Source: Sorangium aterium (GTDB lineage Bacteria > Myxococcota_A > Polyangia > Polyangiales > Polyangiaceae). From it: DNA of 64,000 nucleotides. The translations under genes and the position numbers were made by a program. Positions 29,563 to 38,169 of this stretch are shown here, one piece after another (position 1 is the first letter of the stretch; every line of letters starts with the position of its first letter). The notes under the pieces are model-generated. The model ran no database searches, was not told the origin of the DNA, and saw only the letters and a list, made by a program, of their open reading frames with translations. The stretch spans positions 3,162,001-3,226,000 of the forward strand of contig NZ_JAQNDK010000001.1 in assembly GCF_028368935.1 (NCBI RefSeq), read 5' to 3'.

Positions 29563-31338
29563 TCAGTTGGGCGGCTCGGCGTCGTCGGGGCGCTCGATGC
29601 CGACGAGCTTGTAGCCGCGGCGGGGACCGAGGTCGTAGAGGTGGGCGCGCAGCGGACCGGGCGCCTGCCCGTTCAGGACATCGATGATGGCATAACGCGA
29701 GGGCGCGTCGTCGGGCGCGCCGCCGTCCGCGGCGATGTGGGGGAGCGAGAGGCACACGCCGCCGTCCGGCGAGGGGCGCACGACAGGCCGCGTGTGCAGG
29801 GCGAGCGACTCGCCGGCGTACATCGCGGCCTCGTAGCGGAGGTCTTGCGGGCGCGCGACGCCGGTGCGCCGCGCGAGATCGACGCCGCACAGCGCCACCG
29901 GCGAGGCCAGGGCGACGTCGGCGATGGGCGACAGGCGCGTCAGGTACCGCGCCATGATCGCGCGCTGTCGCGCGAGGAGCTTGCCGATCAGGAACGCTGT
30001 GTGGCGCGGCGCCGTGAAGTCGCCGGTCCGCACGGCAGCCTCGATGAGCTCCGGCGTGAAGCGCGCGAGCGCCCGGGCGGCCCAGGCGCCGTCGAGCTCG
30101 GTCATCCGCCCGAAGGCCGGGTTGGGGTAGCCGCCGCGCCAGGCTTCCGGCCGGAAGTCGCGATCGCTGAAGAAGCCGAAGATGTCGCCCTGCGGGTCGT
30201 GGCTCGCCCGGTCCCAGGGCCGCTCGGGGATGCCGAGCGTCACGAAGTCGAGGAGCGCGTACTCGGCGTCGAAGTAGAACGCGTGGCCGAGGCGCTTCGA
30301 GATCTCCTCCCACTCCCACTCGCTGCCGAAGCAGTCGCCGAGATCGATGTAGTAGTGGCGCACGTGGCCTGGCGACGCGTCCTTGTCCTTCGGGTCCTCG
30401 GCGAGCCAGACATCCATCGAGTTCTGCTCGCGCGAGTCGAAGTGGTTGAGCCAGGCGGCGAGCAGGCGCCCCCCGCGCAGGTCGCGGCGGTCCTCGTGCG
30501 GGATCACGTCGTTCGGATCGTCCTCCCGGGTCCCCTCGTACCTGAACGGGCCGATCGCGCGGCCCGGGAGCCAGCGCGAGGCGACCATGCGGACCCGGTC
30601 GCCGCGCTTCGAGGCCTTGGCGAGCACGCCGTCGAGCGCCGCCTGATCGAAGGGCCTGGCGACGCCGCTGTTGTCGGTCACGGTGAGGCCGGGCGACAGC
30701 TTCAGGCTCGACGGCTTCAGGTAGACAACGCTGTCGCACGGCGCCCAGAAGCCGGCGGCGTGGTAGAGGCGCGCCGCGATGGCGGTCGCGCCGGTGGCCC
30801 GCTCGGGCTGGTCCGAGGGGTCGGCCTTCAGCATGAACTTGCCGACGCCCTCGACCTTGATCCGGAAGCCGGGGTTCGCGCCGTTCGGCTTGCCCATGTC
30901 GATGACCCAGGACCCGTCCGGCGCCTCGGGATCCAGCGTCTTGTCGCCGCACGGCCCGCGCACGAGCTCCTCGACGGAGAGCGGCCGCTTGCCGATCCGG
31001 TTCGTGAACCAGCTGGAGTCCGGCACCTCGTCGACGCTGTTCACGTTGACCGCCTCGCCCCCTGGATCCACGGCGAAGAACCGCGTCACCGGGCGAAAGA
31101 CGAGGTTGTCGGCGGCGTCCCACGCGAACGAGGACTCGTAGGGCGCGGGCGAGCAGAGGCGGTGCTGCGGATCGTCGCTGGGCGCCTCGGGATCGGGCCG
31201 GCAGGGCAACGAGACGGGGCTCAGGTCGGCGTCGCGCCAGACCGGATCGCGCAGGGGGAACCGGCGCACGTCGCCGCTGCACGCCGCGCTGAGCAGGGCG
31301 AGCAGCGGGAGCGAGCAGGTGAGCGGCGCCTTCAGCAT
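29563..31338 (-). CDS. lipoprotein with a possible HipA/PI3K-like kinase fold
   Basis: The product is 591 residues. The signal peptide has lipobox LSAAC (Cys20). I do not recognise a named family. Some segments are reminiscent of atypical kinases: FRIKVEGVGKFMLKADP near 160 looks like a nucleotide-binding strand with a lysine. AWLNHFDSREQNSMDVWL near 305 resembles an Asp-x-Arg-x-x-Asn catalytic loop, and HYYIDLGDCFGS near 345 a metal-binding Asp. These are inferences from spacing only. It lies downstream of the lipase gene on the same strand (100-bp gap). It is secreted, probably anchored to a membrane. Confidence 0.75.
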   Translation of the reverse strand: MLKAPLTCSLPLLALLSAACSGDVRRFPLRDPVWRDADLSPVSLPCRPDPEAPSDDPQHRLCSPAPYESSFAWDAADNLVFRPVTRFFAVDPGGEAVNVNSVDEVPDSSWFTNRIGKRPLSVEELVRGPCGDKTLDPEAPDGSWVIDMGKPNGANPGFRIKVEGVGKFMLKADPSDQPERATGATAIAARLYHAAGFWAPCDSVVYLKPSSLKLSPGLTVTDNSGVARPFDQAALDGVLAKASKRGDRVRMVASRWLPGRAIGPFRYEGTREDDPNDVIPHEDRRDLRGGRLLAAWLNHFDSREQNSMDVWLAEDPKDKDASPGHVRHYYIDLGDCFGSEWEWEEISKRLGHAFYFDAEYALLDFVTLGIPERPWDRASHDPQGDIFGFFSDRDFRPEAWRGGYPNPAFGRMTELDGAWAARALARFTPELIEAAVRTGDFTAPRHTAFLIGKLLARQRAIMARYLTRLSPIADVALASPVALCGVDLARRTGVARPQDLRYEAAMYAGESLALHTRPVVRPSPDGGVCLSLPHIAADGGAPDDAPSRYAIIDVLNGQAPGPLRAHLYDLGPRRGYKLVGIERPDDAEPPN

Positions 31339-31438
31339 CGGCGGGTGATGGTAGTGGAGAGGTCGCCGCTCGGGGCGGTTTTCGGCGGAGCGAGCGCGGG
31401 CGAGCGGCGAGCGGCGAGCGTGGACGACGGCGGGCTCG

Positions 31439-32635
31439 TCAGAAGCCTTCTTGCCGGAGCCGCGCGATCACGGAGCGGTAGAAGTCGAGATAGAGCCAGG
31501 GGTTCCCGTCGCCCGGACTCTGTCCGAAGAGCTGGCCTATCTCGTCGAAATGGTCGGCCGGGATACAGCCCCAGAAGTCCCCCCATCGCGCGTCCCGCGC
31601 GCGCACCAGGCCGTCGTTCGGGAACGACTCGCCGATGCCGCCGTCGAGGAGGGTCTCCGTCAGCGACAGCAGCGGGTGGACCGGGTCGAGGCCGTCGTCG
31701 AACTGCGCGACGAAGGGCGCTGGATTGAGCGTCGAGCAGTCCCTGCCGCCGCGCGCGCGGTTCGTCCGCCCGCCGAAGGAGGCATAGTACACCCCGGGAG
31801 AATCGGTGAACCTCGCGTTGAACTCCGCGATGCCGGGCGTCGAGAACTGCTCGAGCGCCGCGAAGACGCTCGTCTCGTTGCCTATCTGATCGTAGAGCGG
31901 CGCGCCGATGGCGTTGATGAGATCGTCCAGGATGTCCTGCAGGCGCTCATCGGCGACGAGCTCGAGCGCCACGTCGGCGACCTTCGAGCCCAGGTGCGGT
32001 GTGGCGACGGTGACGATGGAGGCGACGAGATCGGGCCGATCATGCGCCACCACGCGGGCGTCGAGCCCCCCCTGCGAGTGGGCGATGATGTTCACCTTCT
32101 CGTGGCCTGTCGCCGCGAGGATCTGCTCGATCCGCGCGAGCAGCTGCGCGCCGCGGACCTCGGAGCTGTTGAACGGGTCGACGGAGGGCGTGAAGACCGT
32201 CTCGCCGCCCTCGGCGAGGGCCTCTTTGAGGTTGTAGAAGTAGCTGACGTATCCCGCGCCCGCGAAGTCCTCGAATCCGAAGAAGCCGTGAGCGAGCACG
32301 ATGGGATACGGCGGGCCGAGCTTCCCTGACGGCCAGCCGCCGCCGGCTTCGCCCGGGTCGTCCGGCGAGCCGGACGAGCCCGACGAGCTCGTCCAGACGC
32401 CCGAGGCGGAGCCGCCGCCCGCGCCCGTGAGCACTTCGCCGGTGCTCGCCGGCGGATCGAACTGCTCCCCGGCCGCGCTGCAGGCCGCGAGGAGAGCACT
32501 GGCGGCGACCATCACACACCCTCCGAGAGCAGCGGACACTCGCCGTCGCCTTCGACGAGCACCCGTGTGAGACTTGCACTTACGCGAACCCCCAACACAC
32601 GATGACGAGAATGCCGACGAAGAAAGATCCAGCAC
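31439..32635 (-). CDS. secreted lipase/esterase, alpha/beta hydrolase, lipoprotein
   Basis: The product is 398 residues. An Arg-rich n-region (six Arg near 30) precedes a hydrophobic stretch and lipobox LLAAC. A Ser/Gly linker leads into the hydrolase: oxyanion motif VLAHGFFGFED, nucleophile elbow IIAHSQGGLDAR and VATPHLGSK, which match bacterial triacylglycerol lipase families I.1/I.2. The catalytic His is probably in PADHFDEIGQLFG. The GTG at 32635 has AGGAGG 5 bp upstream; a closer start (ATG at the MVAASALL segment) would lack the charged n-region. Confidence 0.88.
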   Translation of the reverse strand: MLDLSSSAFSSSCVGGSRKCKSHTGARRRRRRVSAALGGCVMVAASALLAACSAAGEQFDPPASTGEVLTGAGGGSASGVWTSSSGSSGSPDDPGEAGGGWPSGKLGPPYPIVLAHGFFGFEDFAGAGYVSYFYNLKEALAEGGETVFTPSVDPFNSSEVRGAQLLARIEQILAATGHEKVNIIAHSQGGLDARVVAHDRPDLVASIVTVATPHLGSKVADVALELVADERLQDILDDLINAIGAPLYDQIGNETSVFAALEQFSTPGIAEFNARFTDSPGVYYASFGGRTNRARGGRDCSTLNPAPFVAQFDDGLDPVHPLLSLTETLLDGGIGESFPNDGLVRARDARWGDFWGCIPADHFDEIGQLFGQSPGDGNPWLYLDFYRSVIARLRQEGF

Positions 32636-32861
32636 GACCACCTCCTGCCGGAATCAGCTCAGACTCTGCTGATGGGATGCTGATGTCAAGCGCTGTCGGA
32701 AATTTGAATCCTTCGAGGCGTGCAGCGCATTGCGTCGCGGGCAGCGGGGGGCCTTCTGCCAATGCACCACGTGGTTTGACGCCGTGGTGGCGCATTGCGT
32801 CGCGGGTCGACGTTGTTTTTCCATGCGGAGGGGCGGGCTGGCTCCGGTAGGTTCGTCGGCC

Positions 32862-33647
32862 ATGCGATCTGTCCAGAGCTCGTTTGCGCTTGTCCTGATG
32901 GGTACCCTCGTCGCTTGCGGTGGCGCGGCGCCTCCTCCGTCGGAGCCGGATCGTGCGGAGGCCGAGGCGGCATCTACGGCGCCGGCTGCGAAGGACGGCG
33001 GCGAGGCGGCGGAGGGTGAAGGTGGGAAGAAGGAGGAGGACGCGGCGGCCGAGGCGTCACGGCAGATCCCGACGACGTGCGAGCAGCGGGGCAACGAGTG
33101 TTTGCCGCCGGTGGCGTTCGTAAAGCGCCTCTGCAGCGGGTTCCATCCGGACGTGGCGCTCACCCTGTTCGCGAAGGGATCGCCGTTCACGCGCGGGTAC
33201 CTGACGCGGGACACCGACGCGGTGAACGCCTCTGGCGGGTCGTCCTCGAACGACAAGCTGGTCTTCGATGAGGAGGTGCTGATCCTCTATCACCGGGAGC
33301 CGGAGACGGGGGGCATGGTCGTGAGCGGAGCCGGGGGCGGATACGAGGTCCTGCGATGGGACGGGACGTGCGCCACGCTGATGGCGGAGGAGGTCCGGCA
33401 GCACGTGCCGCCGAAGCCGAAGTTCGCGGCGATCCCGTGGAAGAGCCTCGATCAGAAGACGCGCGACGCGTTCCTGGCCGACGAGAAGACGGGCAAGCTC
33501 ATCATCGAGCGGAAGAGAGAGTGCAAGGGCGCGACGATGGGGGCGGTCACCGCGAAGTGCGAGAAGGTCGACAAGCAGATGGCGGCGGCGCTGATCGAGT
33601 ACGTGCGCGGCGGAGGGGCGTTGCCGACTCCGGGTCCGCTGCCCTGA
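32862..33647 (+). CDS. lipoprotein of unknown function
   Basis: The product is 261 residues. The signal peptide ends in lipobox LVACGG (Cys19). A Glu/Ala/Lys-rich linker (25-70) follows, then a globular domain with four Cys (TTCEQRGNECLPP, KRLCSGFHPD, WDGTCATLM, RECKGATM... CEKVD). No family is recognised; proteins like this recur in myxobacterial genomes. The ATG at 32862 puts the lipobox at the normal position. It is divergent from the lipase gene. Confidence 0.8.
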   Translation: MRSVQSSFALVLMGTLVACGGAAPPPSEPDRAEAEAASTAPAAKDGGEAAEGEGGKKEEDAAAEASRQIPTTCEQRGNECLPPVAFVKRLCSGFHPDVALTLFAKGSPFTRGYLTRDTDAVNASGGSSSNDKLVFDEEVLILYHREPETGGMVVSGAGGGYEVLRWDGTCATLMAEEVRQHVPPKPKFAAIPWKSLDQKTRDAFLADEKTGKLIIERKRECKGATMGAVTAKCEKVDKQMAAALIEYVRGGGALPTPGPLP

Positions 33648-33706
33648 GGGGCGGAGGGGCAGCGGCCCTGGGGTTAACCAAGAGCGCGCTACATTCTCCT
33701 ACATCC

Positions 33707-33848
33707 GAACGTTTACGTGAACGTTTACGTGGTCGTGAACGTTTACGTGGACGTGGTCGTGGTCGTGGTCGTCAACGATAGGCCGTGAACGACCACGACC
33801 ACGACCACGACCACGTCCACGTTCACGTCCACGACCACGTCCACGTTG
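33707..33848. repeat. long imperfect palindrome of hexamer repeats between convergent genes
   Basis: The left arm (about 33707-33773) is built from ACGTGG, TCGTGG and ACGTTT hexamers. The right arm (about 33788-33848) is its near reverse complement (ACGACC, ACGTCC), with a loop of about 14 nt. A perfect core of about 27 bp lies next to the loop. It sits between the stops of the lipoprotein gene and yggX and could act as a bidirectional terminator or cruciform. A plus-strand frame through it would give His/Asp/Val repeats, which I regard as spurious. Confidence 0.8.
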
Positions 33849-33902
33849 GTGACCGGGGGCGGGTGGGACGGCTGCCGGGCAGAGCCGCGGCGGGCGGGTC
33901 GG

Positions 33903-34193
33903 CTACTCCGGCTTGTCCTTGGGCGCCACGTAGTCGGGCGGGAGCTGCGCGGCTTCGTTCCCGCCGGTGAAGAAGTACTTGTCGAGCTCGGTCATCCAGA
34001 TCCGCTGGCCGGCCTCGGAGATGAGGTCGAGGCGGTACTCGTTGATGAGCATCTTCGAGTGCTCGAGCCACATCCGCCACGCCTCCTTCGAGACGTTGTC
34101 GAAAATCCGCTTGCCCAGCTCGCCCTTCAGCGGCGGCTTCTCCAGCCCCTCCGCCTCACGGCCGAGCTTCACGCACTGGACCATCCTCGCCAT
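33903..34193 (-). CDS. yggX: YggX-type Fe(2+)-trafficking protein
   Basis: The product is 96 residues, family length. It begins MARMVQCVKLGREAEGLEKP, carrying the conserved single Cys7 of the family, then GELGKRIFDNVSKEAW, MLINEYRLDL and MTELDKYFF. YggX protects iron-sulfur clusters and limits Fenton chemistry. It is a stand-alone gene, upstream of ssrA and on the opposite strand. Confidence 0.95.
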   Translation of the reverse strand: MARMVQCVKLGREAEGLEKPPLKGELGKRIFDNVSKEAWRMWLEHSKMLINEYRLDLISEAGQRIWMTELDKYFFTGGNEAAQLPPDYVAPKDKPE

Positions 34194-34223
34194 AAGTTGC
34201 CCGACTCCTTTTCGCGGGCTTCT

Positions 34224-34361
34224 TAGCCGAGCCGCGAGGAGCCGTCGAGAGCGGCAGGCGCACAGGCGAGGTCAGCGGGGGGCCAACCTGATAGCCGAGC
34301 CCGAGGAGCCGTCGACCGCGGCAGGCGCGCGGACGAGGCCAGCGGGGGGCCGAGCAGGTAG
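34224..34361. repeat. ~68-bp tandem direct repeat
   Basis: Two adjacent copies (about 34224-34292 and 34293-34361) both read AGCCGAG...GAGGAGCCGTCGA and end in AGCGGGGGGCC, with several substitutions. They lie in the 458-bp yggX-ssrA gap. The remainder, to about 34600, has a short AGCGGCAGGTGGGG duplication and no gene. Confidence 0.7.
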
Positions 34362-34599
34362 CGGCCCGACCAGAGCGGCAGGTGGGGCCAGAGCGGCAGG
34401 TGGGGCGAGCGGGCGGGCAGGCGGCAGCAGACTGAGGCCGGTGCAGGAGGGCGAGGAGAGGGCGGAGGCCAAGGCCGGTGGAGGCGCGTGGTGGCAGCAG
34501 CCGCCAGGAAATCCGGAAGAATCGAACGGGAACGGCCTCGACCGGCGCACGGCGCCGTCCGCGACGGCGGCAGCGACGGAACGATCTGACACCGAAGGG

Positions 34600-34628
34600 T
34601 TGACGCCAGCACGGTTTCTAGCAATATT
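34600..34628 (+). promoter_or_regulatory. candidate sigma-70 promoter of ssrA
   Basis: TTGACG (34600-34605) and AATATT (34623-34628) are separated by 17 bp. The expected transcription start near 34635 leaves a short 5' leader that RNase P would remove before the mature tmRNA 5' end at 34652. Confidence 0.5.
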
Positions 34629-34651
34629 CGGTCCGTCTGAACGAACCACGA

Positions 34652-35053
<402 letters not shown>

Positions 35054-35869
35054 TAAAATTTGGCGGGGGTCTGGGCGGGGCTGGACGGTGTGAAGCAGGG
35101 CACCGGTAGCGGATAGCCATAGCCGAACTGGCGGAACGGAACGGGGCGGGATGGCCGACTCGGGGCCCGCGAGCCGGATCCCGAGTCCGCCCTACTGGAA
35201 GCCGGGACCAGTGGAGCAGGGCCGGATGCAGGTGGACCGGCGGTGACCCCGATCCCCCAACCTAGCCGAGACGAAGCTGCCGGGCGGGCTCCTCTTGACA
35301 CGAGACGGTATCTCCGCTGACCTCGCAGAGGGAGGTGGCCATGGGGGTGGCTGTACGCGTTCGGTAGAGCACATCCTGAGGGTGGATCGAGCGGTAATCA
35401 GGACCAGAGAGACGCTATCTCGGCGCGGACCGCACCGACCGGCGAGTGGGGTTGCGCCGCCCGGTCGTCTGTCAACGAGACGGTCGTCTCGTTGTCAGTC
35501 TTCGCGAACGCTCTGGACTCCAAGCATGACGACGACGCCCGTACCCTCCACAGAACGCTCCAGCGGGAAACCATCGCGCTTGGCGACCCTGGAGTATCTC
35601 GACCGCGACGCCGCCCTCGCCCCCACCAGGTAGCAGGATCCGCGGGGTTGCCGATGCCCCGCCCTCGCCGGGTCTCCGCAGCGGCGGCCTATCTTCGGAG
35701 ATGCGCAGATAGGTCGCGGAAGTCGCTGCCTATTCACGGGAATACGCAGATATGCCGCGGAGCGTCGCGACCTATTCGCGGGAATACGCAGATATGCCGC
35801 GACGCTTCGCCGCCTACATGCTATAACCCGCCGCTAGGCCCTGCGACGCAACTGATTGCGACGTTAGGC
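35054..35869 (+). repeat. non-coding unit X, copy 1
   Basis: About 816 bp, highly similar with small indels to 37430-38135. It contains a perfect palindrome (35473-35494), two 42-bp tandem units (35729-35770 and 35771-35812, core GGGAATACGCAGATATGCCG), and at its end CGCAA-CTGA-TTGCG followed by an integron-type core site GTTAGGC (35863-35869). Open frames in the two copies are not conserved between them, so I see no gene here. The terminal core site could be an attI-like or degenerate attC site. Confidence 0.75.
35473..35494. promoter_or_regulatory. perfect palindrome CAACGAGACG-GT-CGTCTCGTTG
   Basis: Ten-bp arms around a 2-bp centre. In unit X copy 2 the equivalent site (37816-37843) has 13-bp perfect arms. 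Its conservation suggests an operator or recombinase site rather than a terminator, since no T-run follows. Confidence 0.65.
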
Positions 35870-35938
35870 GAGTTGTAGCCGCCGCCGAGCCACATCACCC
35901 GCAACGCTCGCACAGATGAAGATCTGATAGGAGGCAGC

Positions 35939-36790
35939 ATGGTAGGACGACGGGGCAAAAACTTGCGTGAAGGCGATCTGGCAGAGGGAATTGGAATCGA
36001 GCTTCTGCGGACCTTCTCTGCGGTTGCGCCCGTCCCTCGCACGGAGGACACAGGGATAGACGCGATATGCACTCTTCTTCGCCCTGAAGGACGCTTTCTG
36101 GTCGCCGAGGATTCCTTCCTTGGACAGATCAAATCTGCCTCTGTACGCAAGCTTGAATTTGAGACTGAGTCGTACGCCTGGCTGCTACGACTCAACCTGC
36201 CGCTCTATATCGCGAGCGTGGAACTCAAGTCTGCAACAATCGAGCTATTTACCATGCAACGCGCCGTGGACCGAATAGACGACGGATGGCATGGTGTCGT
36301 CGCATATCTCGACGCCGTGGAAGGTGACGATGGCGAGGACTACGACCACGGCCCAATCGTCCGGGACGGCGTTCACCACGTCTGCTTGGGCCCTCCCATC
36401 CTTCGTTGGTCAGCAATGGACGCCGCTTCTAACGAGTTCCGCAAAAACGCGTACGACGTGACCAAAAGGTGGATCGAGTTGGAAGCCATGAACATAGCAC
36501 TTCGACCTTACAGGTGCTGCAATGTTCCGCGGTGGAGCACGAATGGGCGCCCGGAAGTGACGTATTCGCGCTATGGCGCCCAGCTCGATTCGCCGCTCGT
36601 GGAGGACTTTGGAAAGCGCGTTGGAGCGGTGTTTATGAAGCTGGCAAACGACTCTAGCCCGTCCGATTCCGCAGCACTTCTTGCCACAATCCAAATTCTT
36701 CGTCGCAACGGATTCGGTGGGCGTGAAATTCAAATCGCTGAACTCGTCCTCCAGCGAACCGTCGGTAACCGTGAGCTTGTCAGTGAGTGA
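35939..36790 (+). CDS. DUF4365-like PD-(D/E)XK nuclease in a gene cassette
   Basis: The product is 283 residues. The N-terminal 130 residues resemble DUF4365: Glu16 (EGIGIELL), then DTGIDAICTL (Asp41) and LGQIKSAS (Gln63-x-Lys65), the E...D...QxK arrangement of PD-(D/E)XK nucleases, followed by WLLRLNLPLYIASVE. The C-terminal half is not recognised. AGGAGG precedes the ATG by 5 bp. Base composition is visibly less GC-rich than neighbouring core genes, pointing to transfer. It sits alone between GTTAGGC (35863) and an attC-like site (36860-36918), the layout of an integron cassette. DUF4365 genes are frequent cassette and defence cargo. Confidence 0.8.
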   Translation: MVGRRGKNLREGDLAEGIGIELLRTFSAVAPVPRTEDTGIDAICTLLRPEGRFLVAEDSFLGQIKSASVRKLEFETESYAWLLRLNLPLYIASVELKSATIELFTMQRAVDRIDDGWHGVVAYLDAVEGDDGEDYDHGPIVRDGVHHVCLGPPILRWSAMDAASNEFRKNAYDVTKRWIELEAMNIALRPYRCCNVPRWSTNGRPEVTYSRYGAQLDSPLVEDFGKRVGAVFMKLANDSSPSDSAALLATIQILRRNGFGGREIQIAELVLQRTVGNRELVSE

Positions 36791-36859
36791 TGCATTTGCA
36801 GATACTCAACGGGTGCAAGCGCGGTTCAGCTTGCTCTGTGCTGCAGACCGACAAGCATC

Positions 36860-36918
36860 GCCTAACTCTCGGATGGATCCGACGGCGCTTCGCACCGCGG
36901 CTCATCCGTGCGTTAGGC
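36860..36918 (+). repeat. attC-like (59-base element) integron recombination site 1
   Basis: Exactly 59 bp. It begins with R'' GCCTAAC and ends with the complementary R' GTTAGGC. Inside, CGGATG-G-ATCCG on the left pairs with CGGCTCATCCG on the right, leaving one unpaired G in the left arm, the extra-helical base typical of attC. The middle (CCGACGGCGCTTCGCACCGCGG) resembles the aadA-type attC loop. It lies 70 bp after the nuclease gene, in the expected orientation. Confidence 0.78.
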
Positions 36919-36961
36919 CGCTTACGCGCCGGAGTGCTCGACCTCCTTGTCTCTGCTGCAG

Positions 36962-37037
36962 CGAGCAGCCGCCCGATGGTCTCGTGGGCGATGCGCGGCC
37001 TCGACGTCGCCCGCCGCGAGCGCGAGCCCAGCCGGGG
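36962..37037 (-). repeat. partial copy of the small repeated gene, unit Y1
   Basis: These bases repeat the 3' part of the adjacent small gene (GCAGCCGCCCGATGGTCTCG block), immediately downstream of its stop. The same tandem arrangement recurs at 39071-39147, so it predates the unit duplication. Confidence 0.65.
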
Positions 37038-37283
37038 CTACCCGCCGCGCCGGCTGCGCTCGGCAGCGAGGTCGATGACGCCGGCCGCATCGGCTCCCGG
37101 CGCGCCGAGCAGCCGCCCGATGGTCTCGTGGGCGATGCGCGCGGCCTCGATGTCGCCCGCCGCGAGCGCCGCCCTCATACCGTCCGCGAGCTGGCCCAGC
37201 AGCACCGTCCGCGGGTCCGCCGGTTTCGTCTGTGATTCGTCCGGCTCACGACGTTCCGCGCACTTAGCCGCCGTCGATGGCAC
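37038..37283 (-). CDS. small repeated protein, copy Y1
   Basis: 81 residues if GTG at 37283 is the start. The conserved part reads PADPRTVLLGQLADGMRAAL, AAGDIEAARIAHETIGRLLG and GVIDLAAERSRRGG: two helices and an Arg-rich tail. No known family comes to mind. A paralogue with high identity is at 39148-39384, and fragments lie at 46.3, 51.3 and 52.5 kb, always on the minus strand. Copy Y1 has ACG where Y2 has its ATG, so it may be poorly or not translated. Confidence 0.5.
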   Translation of the reverse strand: MPSTAAKCAERREPDESQTKPADPRTVLLGQLADGMRAALAAGDIEAARIAHETIGRLLGAPGADAAGVIDLAAERSRRGG

Positions 37284-37349
37284 GCTTGCCGCTCCCGTCG
37301 CATGCGGAAACCTACGCGATCCCTGCGGATCCCTACCCTCGGCAGGCGT

Positions 37350-37429
37350 TTCGATTCCCGGCGCCTCCACCAAGAAGACACGGCGAGAGCCGTGTCTTCT
37401 TGCTTTTGTGGGATCTGCGTGTGACCTGA
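37350..37429 (+). repeat. att-like direct repeat, copy 2
   Basis: Exact 80-bp copy of 34974-35053 (ssrA T-arm end, CCA, terminator, flank). The sequence to its left (CTCGGCAGGCG) does not match the tmRNA, so this is a truncated ssrA end, as expected at a junction between tandem insertions. Confidence 0.88.
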
Positions 37430-38135
37430 CGAATTTTGGCGAGGTCTGGCGGGGCTCGACGGTGTGAGACAGGGCACCGGCAGTGGGTGGCGATAGCCGA
37501 ACGGGCGGAACGGAACGGGGCGGGATGGCCGACTGAGGGGCCTGCGATCCGGATCCCGGGTCCGCCCTGCTGGAAGCCGGGACCAGTGACGCGGACGCGG
37601 AACCGGTTGTAGGTGGACCGGAGGCGACCCCGATCCCCCTACCTACCCGAGACGATGCAGCCGAGCGGGCGCCTCTTGACACGGGACAGTAGCTCCGCTG
37701 ACCTCGTAGAGGGAGGTGGCCATGAGGATGGCTCGACCGGCCATGAGGGCCGGAGAGACGCGCTCTCGGCGCGGACCGCATCCGTCGGCGCGTAGGGTTG
37801 TGCCGTCGGATCTTCTGTCAACGAGACGGACGTCTCGTTGACAATCTACGCGAGCGTTCTGGACTCCAGGCATGACGACGCCGCCCTCGCCCCAGGTAGC
37901 AGGATCCGCGGGGTTGCCGATGCCCCGCCCTCGCCGGGTTTCCGCAGCGGCGGCCTCTCTTCGGAGATGCGCGGATAGGTCGCGAAAATCGCTGCCTATT
38001 CACGGGAATACGCAGATGTGCCGCGGAGCATCGCGACCTATTCGCGTGAATACTGAGATTGGCCGCGGCGCCTCGCCGCCTACATGCTATAGACCGCCGC
38101 TAGGCCGCGCAACGCAACTGATTGCGATGTTGGGC
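37430..38135 (+). repeat. non-coding unit X, copy 2
   Basis: Closely similar to 35054-35869 with deletions. It keeps the palindrome (37816-37843), the GAATACGCAGAT repeats and the end CGCAA-CTGA-TTGCG (38113-38126) followed by core site GTTGGGC (38129-38135). No conserved open frame is seen. Confidence 0.75.
37816..37843. promoter_or_regulatory. perfect 13-bp-arm palindrome
   Basis: TGTCAACGAGACG-GA-CGTCTCGTTGACA. It is the counterpart of 35473-35494 in unit X copy 1, with a longer perfect dyad. A TetR-like operator or recombinase site is possible; no adjacent regulator gene is in the unit. Confidence 0.65.
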
Positions 38136-38169
38136 AGGCAACGGGGCAGCTATCTACTTCGGGTGACGT

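Noticed and set aside
33785-33970. Open frame with His/Asp/Val repeats
   Set aside because: Product of the hexamer palindrome between two convergent genes; the frame has no homology-like sequence outside the repeat.
35526-35633. Short frame starting MTTTPVPSTER in unit X
   Set aside because: The duplicate copy of X does not preserve the frame, so it is not under coding constraint.
35729-35812. CRISPR array
   Set aside because: Two directly adjacent 42-bp units without spacers, and no cas genes nearby.
37350-37380. A second tRNA or tmRNA gene
   Set aside because: Only the T-arm end and CCA are present; the acceptor 5' strand and D/T loops are missing, so it is an att-type copy of the ssrA 3' end.
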